In this document: positions 7,170-14,194 of the stretch, piece by piece
Layout of the letters: each line of letters begins with the position of its first letter
Position numbering within the stretch: the first letter of the stretch is position 1
Source: DAMCZI01 sp032095175
GTDB lineage: Bacteria > Bacillota > Clostridia > Clostridiales > Caloramatoraceae
Direction: 5' to 3'
Length of the DNA stretch: 46,284 nt
Assembly (NCBI GenBank): GCA_032095175.1
Contig: DAMCZI010000036.1
Span: 1-46,284, forward strand
The notes under the pieces: generated by a model
What the model saw: the letters and a program-made list of their open reading frames with translations, nothing else
What the model was told of the DNA's origin: nothing
The model's database searches: none
Made by a program: the position numbers and the translations under genes

Positions 7170-8609
7170 ATGTTTACCGATATAAATATTAATGGAGATA
7201 AACCAGTTTATCTTCAGATTAAGGATTATATAAAAGAAATGATAACGAGGGGGATACTTCAAGAAGGAGTAAGGCTTCCCTCTACAAGAGAATTAAGTGA
7301 GATTATTGGCGTAAGTAGAAATACAGTTATAATGGCTTACAACTATCTTGAGGATGAGGGCCTTGTATATACAGTTAAGAATAGAGGGGTATTTGTTTCA
7401 AAGGTTTCTATAAAGCCAATTCAGGGCTTAAGCCTTGATTGGAAGGAAAGAGTTAATGATTTGCTTTTAATGTCTGATGAACTGGATATTATGAAAAAGC
7501 AGATTAGATATACAAAGGAAACGATATCCTTTCAAAGCATAGCACCTGATGGAAGTTTGTTTGACATTGAAGGCTTTAAGAGAGCATTTTTAACAAGGAT
7601 AGATAATGAAGGAGAAAACATATTAAACTACGGATATGCAAAGGGATACAGACCGTTGATTGAATACCTTTTAAAGTATATGAAATCAAAGGGTGTTGAC
7701 ATAGATTCCAAGGATATACTTATAACCAATGGCTTTACAGAGGGATTTGATATATTAATGTCAGGTCTTGTGAAACCAGGAGACAGCATTATTTGTGAAA
7801 ATCCAACCCACAATACTGCAATAAAGATAATGAAGCTGCATGGTGTAAACATAGTTGGTGTGGATATGAATGAAGATGGCATTGATACTAATAAGCTTAA
7901 GAAAAAACTTGAGGAAAATGATATGAAGCTTGCATATCTCGTTCCTTCATACCACAATCCAACAGGGATTGTTATGTCGCCTGAAAGAAGAGTTGAAGTA
8001 TTTAACATTTTAAAGGAATATAAAGTTCCAATAATAGAGGATGGCTTTAATGAGGAATTGAGATACTCAGGTTCACATGTTTCTCCTATGGCTGCACTTT
8101 CAGGAAGCGGAAACAGCATCATTTATACAGGAAGCTTTTCAAAGGTGCTATTTCCAGGACTAAGGGTTGGATGGATATTTGGAGACAGTGAGCTTATATA
8201 TATGCTGGAAAGTATAAAAAGAAGTAGAAATATACACACATCGGTTCTCGACCAGGCTGTACTCTACCAGTATCTTTTGGAGGGTAACTTTGAGAGATAT
8301 GTTAAGAGGGTAAAAAGGATATACAAGGAGAGGTATGAAAGAGCACTGGAATGTGCTAAAAAATATATACCCTGCAAAAGGATTTGGGGAGAAGGAGGAC
8401 TTCACATATTTATAGAGCTTGATGGAATTGACTCTAGAAGTCTTCTCGAAAAATGCTTTAATAGAAATGTTCTTTTTACTCCGGGAGATATATTCTTTAC
8501 AGATGGTTCTGGAAAGAATACGTTAAGAATTGGTTTTGGAAGAGTGGATGTTGAAAAAATAGAAAAAGGTATGAAAATAATTGGAGAAGTAATTAAGGCT
8601 TGGAGGTAG
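7170..8609 (+). CDS. MocR-type GntR regulator with aminotransferase domain (DdlR-like)
   Basis: A PLP-dependent transcription factor of the MocR subfamily. Residues ~1-75 are a GntR winged helix ('PVYLQIKDYIKEMI' then 'LPSTRELSEIIGVSRNTV'). Residues ~110-479 are a class I aminotransferase fold with 'YHNPTGIVMSP', 'IEDGFNEELRY' and the PLP Schiff-base lysine K325 in 'YTGSFSKVLFPGLRVGW'. The length of 479 aa is normal. ATG 7170 follows GAGGTGG. Its stop is 4 nt before ddl, so the two are co-transcribed. MocR proteins that control ddl and respond to D-alanine-D-alanine supply (DdlR) are described in Firmicutes; the adjacency makes that the best assignment here. PdxR-type control of vitamin B6 genes is less likely because no pdxST genes are present. 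Confidence 0.85.
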   Translation: MFTDININGDKPVYLQIKDYIKEMITRGILQEGVRLPSTRELSEIIGVSRNTVIMAYNYLEDEGLVYTVKNRGVFVSKVSIKPIQGLSLDWKERVNDLLLMSDELDIMKKQIRYTKETISFQSIAPDGSLFDIEGFKRAFLTRIDNEGENILNYGYAKGYRPLIEYLLKYMKSKGVDIDSKDILITNGFTEGFDILMSGLVKPGDSIICENPTHNTAIKIMKLHGVNIVGVDMNEDGIDTNKLKKKLEENDMKLAYLVPSYHNPTGIVMSPERRVEVFNILKEYKVPIIEDGFNEELRYSGSHVSPMAALSGSGNSIIYTGSFSKVLFPGLRVGWIFGDSELIYMLESIKRSRNIHTSVLDQAVLYQYLLEGNFERYVKRVKRIYKERYERALECAKKYIPCKRIWGEGGLHIFIELDGIDSRSLLEKCFNRNVLFTPGDIFFTDGSGKNTLRIGFGRVDVEKIEKGMKIIGEVIKAWR

Positions 8610-8613
8610 CAAA

Positions 8614-9516
8614 ATGAAAATAGGAGTTATAATGGGGGGAGTTTCTTCAGAAAGAGAAATATCCTTAAAAACTGGTGAGGCAATATGCAGTAATTTGGAC
8701 AAAAATAAGTATGAGGTTTATCCAATAGTAATTGATAAAAAGGAAGACCTAATAAATAAAGTAGAGGGAATGGACTTTGTTCTAATTGCTCTTCATGGAA
8801 AGTTTGGAGAGGATGGAACTGTTCAAGGAATACTTGAGACTTTGAATATTCCATATTCAGGCTGTGGGGTGCTTTCTAGTGCTCTTTGTATGGATAAGGA
8901 CATGACAAAGAGAATAGTAAGAGCTGAAGATATAAATACTGCAGACTGGTTTATGGTAAAAAGTGTTTGTGATATAGATTATGAAGTGATTGAAAAGATG
9001 GGCTATCCTGTTGTTGTTAAGCCAAATTCAGGTGGTTCCAGCGTTGCAACGAATGTTATAAAGAAAAAAGAAGATATTGAGGAAGCTGTAATAGAAGCAT
9101 TAAAGTATGATAAGGAAGTAATGATCGAAGCTTATATAAAGGGTGATGAAATAACCTGCTGTATGTTAGGAGAAAGAATGCTTCCTGTCCTTGCAATTAA
9201 GCCAAGGGCATCATTCTTTGATTATACTTCAAAATATGCTGATGGTGGAGCAGATGAATTCATAGTTGAGCTTGAAGAGGAACTTCATAAAAAGGTTGAA
9301 GCTATGGCAGTAAAGTGCTACAGAGCATTAAAATGCAGCGTATATTCAAGGGTAGATATGATTGTAAGGGATGGAGAGCCATATGTGCTTGAGATAAATA
9401 CCCTACCTGGATTTACTAAAAACAGTCTCTTCCCAAAGAGTGCAAGGGGAGTTGGAATATCCTTTGGAGAACTTTTAGATATAATTGTGGAAAACTCTTT
9501 AGTAGAGAGAAGATAA
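8614..9516 (+). CDS. ddl: D-alanine--D-alanine ligase
   Basis: Cytosolic ATP-grasp ligase that joins two D-alanines for peptidoglycan precursors. It has 300 aa, typical of short DdlB-type enzymes. Visible motifs are the N-terminal 'GGVSSEREISLKTG' (substrate Glu), 'LHGKFGEDGTVQGILE', the ATP-binding 'PVVVKPNSGGSSVA', the 'FDYTSKY' loop, and the metal site 'VDMIV...LEINTLPGFTKNSLFPKSA'. The tyrosine in FDYTSKY suggests a D-Ala-D-Ala enzyme rather than a VanA-type D-Ala-D-Lac ligase. GGAGG just upstream overlaps the end of the MocR gene. Translation is probably coupled to the regulator, and a hairpin terminator follows. Confidence 0.95.
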   Translation: MKIGVIMGGVSSEREISLKTGEAICSNLDKNKYEVYPIVIDKKEDLINKVEGMDFVLIALHGKFGEDGTVQGILETLNIPYSGCGVLSSALCMDKDMTKRIVRAEDINTADWFMVKSVCDIDYEVIEKMGYPVVVKPNSGGSSVATNVIKKKEDIEEAVIEALKYDKEVMIEAYIKGDEITCCMLGERMLPVLAIKPRASFFDYTSKYADGGADEFIVELEEELHKKVEAMAVKCYRALKCSVYSRVDMIVRDGEPYVLEINTLPGFTKNSLFPKSARGVGISFGELLDIIVENSLVERR

Positions 9517-9543
9517 GGCGTATTAAAGAAAATAGAACTGTTA

Positions 9544-9590
9544 AAATAAATGAGCTATCTTTTGAATTCAAGAGATGGCTCTTTATTTAT
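9544..9590 (+). terminator. Terminator of the mocR-ddl operon
   Basis: AAATAAATGAGC pairs with GCTCTTTATTT, with the inner ATCT/AGAT stem, ending in a T-rich run. It lies 28 nt past ddl. Confidence 0.75.
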
Positions 9591-9667
9591 GTGACAGGGA
9601 AGCTTCCCCAAAAGGACCACTTTTAATAACTTACGAATTTTATAGGAATCTAACTTTTATGAGGTAT

Positions 9668-9759
9668 AGGTGACAGGTTCTTGGGTTTTGGGTTATTTAA
9701 TCAAAAGCATCGCTAGATGCTTTCGTTAAATAACTCAAAACTCAAGTGCCTGTTACCTT
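9668..9759. repeat. Long near-palindromic hairpin element (about 92 bp)
   Basis: Arms 9668-9710 and 9717-9759 (43 nt each) pair almost throughout around the 6-nt loop CGCTAG. The outer ends read AGGTGACAGG and CCTGTTACCT. Most departures from symmetry are G on the left facing T on the right, which is tolerated as G-U in a + strand RNA but not on the other strand. It fills most of the 325-nt gap between ddl and the next gene. A shorter partial inverted repeat with GTGACAGGGAAGC/GCTTCCC lies at 9591-9617. Confidence 0.75.
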
Positions 9760-9785
9760 GTATTTTGTAATATTTTTTAGAGGAA

Positions 9786-9814
9786 TTCAACTATATTTCT
9801 AGAATATGTATAAT
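9786..9814 (+). promoter_or_regulatory. Predicted promoter of the N-anchored protein gene
   Basis: TTCAAC (9786-9791), a 17-bp spacer and TATAAT (9809-9814), 28 nt before the start codon at 9842. The -35 is poor; the -10 is perfect. Confidence 0.45.
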
Positions 9815-9841
9815 TAAAATGTATAGATTGGAGTGGAGGAT

Positions 9842-10240
9842 ATGAAAGTATATATTAAGGACAGAATTAAGCTTGTATTGTTAATGTTACTTCCTATATT
9901 GGTTGTTGGGTATTTTGTTTATCCGACGATTTTTAAAAAGGGTGTAGTGACAGGGGGGATTTTTTCTGTAAAGGTTATTGATGAAAATAATAAAGAAGCT
10001 TTAGAGTCTTGTAATGTATATCCAAACTCTTATCCTATTGCTATTAAAACAAAGGATGGCAATAAGTTTTACTTAAAAAAGTCGATGACTTTAAGTGATA
10101 GATATGAACTTACTGAAAAGCAATTCAATAAATTACAGGATGGTGAGATCTACTGGATCGAAGTAAAATATATTCGAAATAATAATCTAAAGAAGGGAAA
10201 TGTAAAAAAGATTTATACATATAATCCTACTACAAGATGA
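9842..10240 (+). CDS. N-terminally anchored extracytoplasmic protein, unknown function
   Basis: About 132 aa. A basic N-terminus (KVYIKDRIK) precedes one hydrophobic helix at ~10-30 ('LVLLMLLPILVVGYFVYP'), which is a membrane anchor or uncleaved signal since no clear cleavage or lipobox follows. The remaining ~100 residues are soluble, Lys/Asn-rich and predicted to be mostly beta, with no Cys and no motif I recognise. I chose ATG 9842 because GGAG lies 8 nt upstream; GTG 9833 is an in-frame alternative. The gene stands alone between a long hairpin element and two small hairpins. Confidence 0.6.
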   Translation: MKVYIKDRIKLVLLMLLPILVVGYFVYPTIFKKGVVTGGIFSVKVIDENNKEALESCNVYPNSYPIAIKTKDGNKFYLKKSMTLSDRYELTEKQFNKLQDGEIYWIEVKYIRNNNLKKGNVKKIYTYNPTTR

Positions 10241-10317
10241 TAGATGCTTGAAAAAAACAACCGAGGCGATGTTAGTGTAATGGTTATGAAAAGAAAGCTA
10301 TTTATAAACCAGAAGCG

Positions 10318-10377
10318 CCTATATCTTATTGTACATTGAGATATAGGTTAATTTATTAGCTTATATTGCTAATAAAT
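10318..10377. repeat. Two adjacent hairpins
   Basis: CCTATATCT (10318-10326) pairs with AGATATAGG (10339-10347), and ATTTATTAGC (10351-10360) with GCTAATAAAT (10368-10377). They occupy the centre of the 266-nt gap before the MarR gene. The two-stem layout recalls the dispersed repeat family, but the sequence does not match it. Confidence 0.5.
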
Positions 10378-10506
10378 GAAATATGTATTGCCCATAATAA
10401 GCCAGGTATGAAGTGGTTGAAGTGATAGAATATGCTTTAATATTGATTAAAAGGAAGTATTGCTTTAAAATATATTTGAATAAGGATATACAATAGGGGG
10501 AAAGCT

Positions 10507-10929
10507 ATGTTTGATTTAGAATCATGTATTTGCTTTATAAACAATAGAGTTTCAAAAAAGATGGCGGATATTTTCAACGAAAGGTTGGCTACCTTTGGAG
10601 TAACAAGGGTTCAGTGGATAGCAATGTATTATCTCTTAAAGTACGGGGTAATGAGTCAAAAGGATTTGGCTGATAGAATGGATTTAAAGGAATCTACTGT
10701 AGCAAGATTGGTTGATAGGATGGAAAGCGAAAACTTAATAGAGAGAATAAAGGATGCTTCTGATAGAAGAGTAACCAATATAGAGCTAACCGAAAGTGGC
10801 AGAAAAAGAATGGAAGAACTGCTTCCAGAGGGTCAAAAAATGAGTGACTTTTTTTCAAAAGGGATTACGGATGAGGAAATTGAAGTATTCAAGAGAGTAT
10901 TAGATAAATTCATGAAAAATATTAGTTAA
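10507..10929 (+). CDS. MarR family transcriptional regulator with N-terminal cysteines
   Basis: 140-aa winged-helix regulator. The core 'MSQKDLADRMDLKESTVARLVDRMESENLIERIKDASDRRVTNIELTESG' (read in segments, residues ~57-105) contains the recognition helix and the DxR wing. The N-terminal dimer helix holds Cys7 and Cys9 in 'LESCICFINN', a placement resembling the peroxide-sensing Cys of OhrR-type MarR proteins (about Cys15). Redox sensing is therefore plausible but unproven. ATG 10507 follows AGGGGGAAAG. It is directly upstream of, and co-oriented with, the AhpD-like/Lpd/LplA genes. A palindrome covers the promoter between them, so it is the likely local repressor. Confidence 0.87.
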   Translation: MFDLESCICFINNRVSKKMADIFNERLATFGVTRVQWIAMYYLLKYGVMSQKDLADRMDLKESTVARLVDRMESENLIERIKDASDRRVTNIELTESGRKRMEELLPEGQKMSDFFSKGITDEEIEVFKRVLDKFMKNIS

Positions 10930-10946
10930 AACATTAACAATGCAAA

Positions 10947-10997
10947 TTGAATTTATACCTATTACTTGCTATACTAATAATTAGCATAGCAAGTAAT
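10947..10997 (+). promoter_or_regulatory. Promoter with overlapping palindromic operator (predicted MarR site)
   Basis: TTGAAT (10947-10952), a 17-bp spacer and TATACT (10970-10975) form a promoter for the AhpD-like gene. A 17-nt inverted repeat with one mismatch (10961-10977 against 10981-10997, outer arms ATTACTTGCTAT and ATAGCAAGTAAT) covers the spacer, the -10 box and the start site. A MarR-type dimer bound here would block transcription. The palindrome is seen directly; the MarR assignment is inferred from adjacency. Confidence 0.65.
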
Positions 10998-11017
10998 AAA
11001 AATAAGGAGGAATACAT

Positions 11018-11374
11018 ATGGCAAAGAATCCAAGAGAAATGCTAAATGATTTTATGGGAGGCTTACAGACTGTATCACAGACAAATGGAGCACAGGTGAA
11101 TGCTTTTATGAATCTGCTTGGTGCAGCATATCAGCCAGGCGCAATGGATACAAAGACTAAGGAACTTATAAGTGTTGCAGTTGGAGCATATAATAGATGC
11201 GAATACTGTATAGTATTCCATGTATATAAGGCTTTAGAAGCAGGTGCAACTCCTGAAGAAATAATGGAAGCAGCAATGGTTGCTGTAGCATTTGGAGGAG
11301 GCCCTTCAATGGCATATACAGTAACTCTTCTAAAGGATTCAGTTGAAGAGTTTAGAAAAGATTTCAACAAATAA
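11018..11374 (+). CDS. AhpD-like carboxymuconolactone decarboxylase family protein
   Basis: 118-aa all-helical protein of the CMD/AhpD superfamily. It carries the redox CxxC motif with the partner His: 'RCEYCIVFHVYKALEAGATPEE' in parts, giving C61, C64 and H68. AhpD proteins are thiol-dependent peroxidases or disulfide reductants; in Mycobacterium tuberculosis AhpD takes electrons from dihydrolipoamide reduced by Lpd. That is notable here because the next two genes encode an Lpd with its own lipoyl domain and a lipoate ligase. A strong AAGGAGG precedes ATG 11018. Gamma-carboxymuconolactone decarboxylase activity is unlikely, since those enzymes lack the CxxC and no aromatic pathway is present. 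Confidence 0.88.
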   Translation: MAKNPREMLNDFMGGLQTVSQTNGAQVNAFMNLLGAAYQPGAMDTKTKELISVAVGAYNRCEYCIVFHVYKALEAGATPEEIMEAAMVAVAFGGGPSMAYTVTLLKDSVEEFRKDFNK

Positions 11375-11378
11375 ATGT

Positions 11379-11398
11379 AAGGCAGCTTATGCTGCCTT
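11379..11398 (+). terminator. Hairpin after the AhpD-like gene
   Basis: AAGGCAGC (11379-11386), loop TTAT and GCTGCCTT (11391-11398) form an 8-bp stem with only a weak T tail (ATTCGTT). It may give partial termination, making the AhpD-like protein more abundant than the downstream enzymes. Confidence 0.6.
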
Positions 11399-11432
11399 AT
11401 TCGTTATAGATATCATTAGAGAGGTGTAATAA

Positions 11433-13139
11433 ATGAAAATAGATATAAAATTACAATCACCTTTAAATAATAAACAGGTAAAGATAGTTAAGATTTTGAA
11501 AAATACAGGGGATAAGATACAGCAAGGAGAAACTCTGTTTGAGGTGGAGGCAGATAAATCAAACACCTCAATTAAGCCTGAAGCTGTTGGAATTGTTGAA
11601 AGCATAAATGTAGTTGAAGGAGAGGTTGTAACTGGAGATAAGATATTGGCTGTTGTTGAAGGGGAAAAAGCAGCTGAAACACAGAAAAATGCTCCAGTTG
11701 GTTTTGGGTATTTTGGAAATCTAATGAAACCATCAAAGGTTGAACTGAATGTGGATATAACCATAATAGGTGGAGGACCAGGAGGATATGTTGCTGCTAT
11801 ACATGCAGCAAAGCTGGGAGCTAGTGTTGTACTGGTTGAAAAGGATACAATGGGAGGAACATGTCTTAATAGAGGGTGCATACCTACCAAATCCTTTGTT
11901 CATTCAGCAAGGGTTTACGATACATTAAAGAATGCTGAAGAGTTTGGATGCTCTGCAAGTGGTATAGACCTTGACATGAAAAAGGTGGTTTTAAGAAAGA
12001 ATCAAGTAGTAAACAAGCTAGTTCAGGGAATAAAATATTTAATGGATAAGAATAAGGTTAAGGTTGTATATGGAAGTGGGGAAATTGTTAATAAAGAAGA
12101 GGTTTTAGTAAAGGGTAATTTACAGGAAACAAGAATTAAAACAAAAAATATTATAATAGCTACAGGCTCAAAACCAGCAGTGCTTCCTGTTCCGGGCTCA
12201 GATATTACTAGTGTAATAAGCAGCAATGAAGCCCTTGAAATGCAGAGCCTTCCTAAGAAAATGGTTATTGTAGGCGGAGGAGTAATAGGAATGGAATTTG
12301 CATTCATCTTCGCAAGCTTTGGAGTTAAGGTATCTGTTGTTGAATACATGGATGAATGCCTTATTAGCTGTGATAGCGACATAATTGAGGAAAATAGAAA
12401 AAATGCTTCTAAAAAAGGCATAAAGTTATACACTGGTTCTAAGGTTGAAGAAATAAGAAAAACAGAGGATGGAGAATGCATTGTTTCTTTTACAAAGGAT
12501 AATGAAAAAAAGCATGTAACTGGAGAGGTAGTTCTTATGTCTGTAGGCAGAATCCCATGTATTGAAGGAATAGGAATCGAAGGAATTGGAATAGAGCTTA
12601 ATGATAATAAAAAGGGAATAAAGGTTAATTCCAAGCTGCAAACAAACATTCCCAATATATATGCAATAGGAGATGTTACAAATAGAATGCTTCTAGCTCA
12701 TGTTGCATCCCATCAGGGAATTACTGCAGTGGATAATATAATGGGAAAAGCACATGAAATGGATTATGACGTAGTTCCATCAGCTATATTCACAGATCCA
12801 GAGATAGCAATGGTGGGAATAGGTGAAAAAGCAGCAGAAAAAATGGGCATTGAAATAGAAGTAGGGAAGTTCCCATTTGCAGCAAATGGGAAGGCATTAA
12901 CAGCAGGTGAAGAAGGCGGCTTTATTAAGATAATAAAGGATAAAAATGCTGGAAGAATTATTGGCGCAAGTATTATTGGAATACATGCAACAGATATGAT
13001 ATCAGAGCTCACCCTTGCAATTAAAAACAATTTATCTGCAGAGGATATCATAAAGACAATACATCCTCATCCAACAACAGCAGAGGTAGTACATGAAGCA
13101 GCACTTGCACTAGATGGAGGAGCTATTCACCTTGCATAA
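11433..13139 (+). CDS. lpdA: Dihydrolipoyl dehydrogenase with N-terminal lipoyl domain
   Basis: 568-aa E3 flavoenzyme that reoxidises dihydrolipoyl groups with NAD+, or runs in reverse with NADH. Residues ~1-76 form a biotinyl/lipoyl domain with the modifiable Lys42 in 'FEVEADKSNTSI'. A Pro/Ala linker follows, then the FAD domain ('DITIIGGGPGGYVAA'), the redox disulfide C144/C149 in 'GGTCLNRGCIPTKS', the NAD domain ('KMVIVGGGVIGMEF') and the C-terminal interface with the catalytic pair in 'HPHPTTAEVVHEAA'. Plain E3 is ~460 aa; lipoyl-fused forms occur in Firmicutes. No E1/E2 genes of a 2-oxoacid dehydrogenase or glycine cleavage system are nearby, so its partner is more likely the CxxC AhpD-like protein upstream. 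ATG 11433 follows GAGAGGTG. Confidence 0.93.
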   Translation: MKIDIKLQSPLNNKQVKIVKILKNTGDKIQQGETLFEVEADKSNTSIKPEAVGIVESINVVEGEVVTGDKILAVVEGEKAAETQKNAPVGFGYFGNLMKPSKVELNVDITIIGGGPGGYVAAIHAAKLGASVVLVEKDTMGGTCLNRGCIPTKSFVHSARVYDTLKNAEEFGCSASGIDLDMKKVVLRKNQVVNKLVQGIKYLMDKNKVKVVYGSGEIVNKEEVLVKGNLQETRIKTKNIIIATGSKPAVLPVPGSDITSVISSNEALEMQSLPKKMVIVGGGVIGMEFAFIFASFGVKVSVVEYMDECLISCDSDIIEENRKNASKKGIKLYTGSKVEEIRKTEDGECIVSFTKDNEKKHVTGEVVLMSVGRIPCIEGIGIEGIGIELNDNKKGIKVNSKLQTNIPNIYAIGDVTNRMLLAHVASHQGITAVDNIMGKAHEMDYDVVPSAIFTDPEIAMVGIGEKAAEKMGIEIEVGKFPFAANGKALTAGEEGGFIKIIKDKNAGRIIGASIIGIHATDMISELTLAIKNNLSAEDIIKTIHPHPTTAEVVHEAALALDGGAIHLA

Positions 13140-14130
13140 TGAAATTAAAACATTACTAATTGATTCCAACTCAAATGATCCATGGCATAACCTGGCTTTA
13201 GAAGAGTACCTAACATACAATGTTGGTAAAAATGAAGCTATTCTATATTTATGGCAAAATGACAGAACAGTTGTTATAGGCAAGAACCAAAACCCATGGA
13301 AGGAATGCAGACTTAAGGAACTTGAAGGTGATGGAGGAAAGCTAGCAAGAAGGCTTACAGGTGGTGGAGCCGTTTATCACGACCTTGGAAATTTGAATTT
13401 CAGCTTTGTAATGGATAAAGAGATATATAATGTTGAAAAGCAGCTGGGAGTTATTATATCCGCCCTTAAAAAACTTGGGATTGATTGCGAATTTTCTGGC
13501 AGAAACGATATTGTCTCAGATGGAAAAAAATTTTCAGGGAATGCATTTTACTCAACTGATTTTTCTTCACTGCACCATGGTACATTGCTTATTAATACTG
13601 ATTTTTCAAAGCTTGATAAGTACCTTAATGTATCCATTGATAAAATAAAATCCAAAGGGATTGATTCTGTAAAATCAAGAGTGGTAAATTTATCACAAAT
13701 AAATGAATCAATTACTGTTGAACAGGTTTCAAAGGTGGTTAAAGAGAGTTTCATCGATGCTTATGGTGGAAGTGGTGATATAATAGATGCCTCTTTATTT
13801 GAACCCAAACTAAAGGATGTTTACAATAAATATTCTTCATGGCAGTGGATATATGGAGAGACACCAGCTTTTGATATGGTTTTATCGAACAGATTTCCAT
13901 GGGGAGGAATAGACTTGTGTCTTAATATGGAAAATGGGTACATCAAGAATACCAAGGTTTATACAGATTCTATGGATACTATGGTTTTTGATAAGATATC
14001 AGATGGATTGATAGGCATAATGTTTGATGAAAACTCAATAAAAAAAGCACTATCGAATATATCGGTAAAGGATGAAGAAAAAAATTTAGTTGAAGATATA
14101 ATGTCTTGGGTAGTTTCCAAGATAGCATGA
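13132..14130 (+). CDS. lplA: Lipoate--protein ligase
   Basis: Attaches lipoate (via lipoyl-AMP) to lipoyl-domain lysines, here most simply Lys42 of the upstream Lpd. Motifs are the N-terminal 'PWHNLALEEYL', 'RRLTGGGAVYHDLGNLNFSF' and 'GRNDIVSDGKKFSGNAFY' with the ligand-binding Lys. The ~85-residue accessory C-terminal domain is present. The likely start is TTG 13132 (332 aa), 9 nt after GGAGGAG (13116-13122) and overlapping the lpd stop by 8 nt; ATG 13114 lies too close to that site. The overlap implies translational coupling with lpd. The gene closes the predicted marR-ahpD-lpdA-lplA unit. Confidence 0.92.
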   Translation: MHNEIKTLLIDSNSNDPWHNLALEEYLTYNVGKNEAILYLWQNDRTVVIGKNQNPWKECRLKELEGDGGKLARRLTGGGAVYHDLGNLNFSFVMDKEIYNVEKQLGVIISALKKLGIDCEFSGRNDIVSDGKKFSGNAFYSTDFSSLHHGTLLINTDFSKLDKYLNVSIDKIKSKGIDSVKSRVVNLSQINESITVEQVSKVVKESFIDAYGGSGDIIDASLFEPKLKDVYNKYSSWQWIYGETPAFDMVLSNRFPWGGIDLCLNMENGYIKNTKVYTDSMDTMVFDKISDGLIGIMFDENSIKKALSNISVKDEEKNLVEDIMSWVVSKIA

Positions 14131-14141
14131 TTTTATTTTTA

Positions 14142-14188
14142 AGCCTCTTTAGATTAAGTTTTATATTAAAATTTAATCTAAAGAGGCT
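14142..14188. terminator. Terminator-like hairpin between lplA and the EamA gene
   Basis: AGCCTCTTTAGATTAA (14142-14157) and TTAATCTAAAGAGGCT (14173-14188) form a perfect 16-bp stem between convergent genes. The U-tail on either strand is poor, but its placement supports bidirectional termination. Confidence 0.7.
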
Positions 14189-14194
14189 GTTGCT

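Noticed and set aside
9668..9759. CRISPR or tandem repeat array
   Set aside because: It is a single inverted repeat with no spaced direct repeats. No CRISPR-like periodicity was seen anywhere in the window.
11018..11374. Gamma-carboxymuconolactone decarboxylase in an aromatic degradation pathway
   Set aside because: The CxxC-H redox motif and the Lpd/LplA context favour AhpD-like function, and no pathway genes are present.
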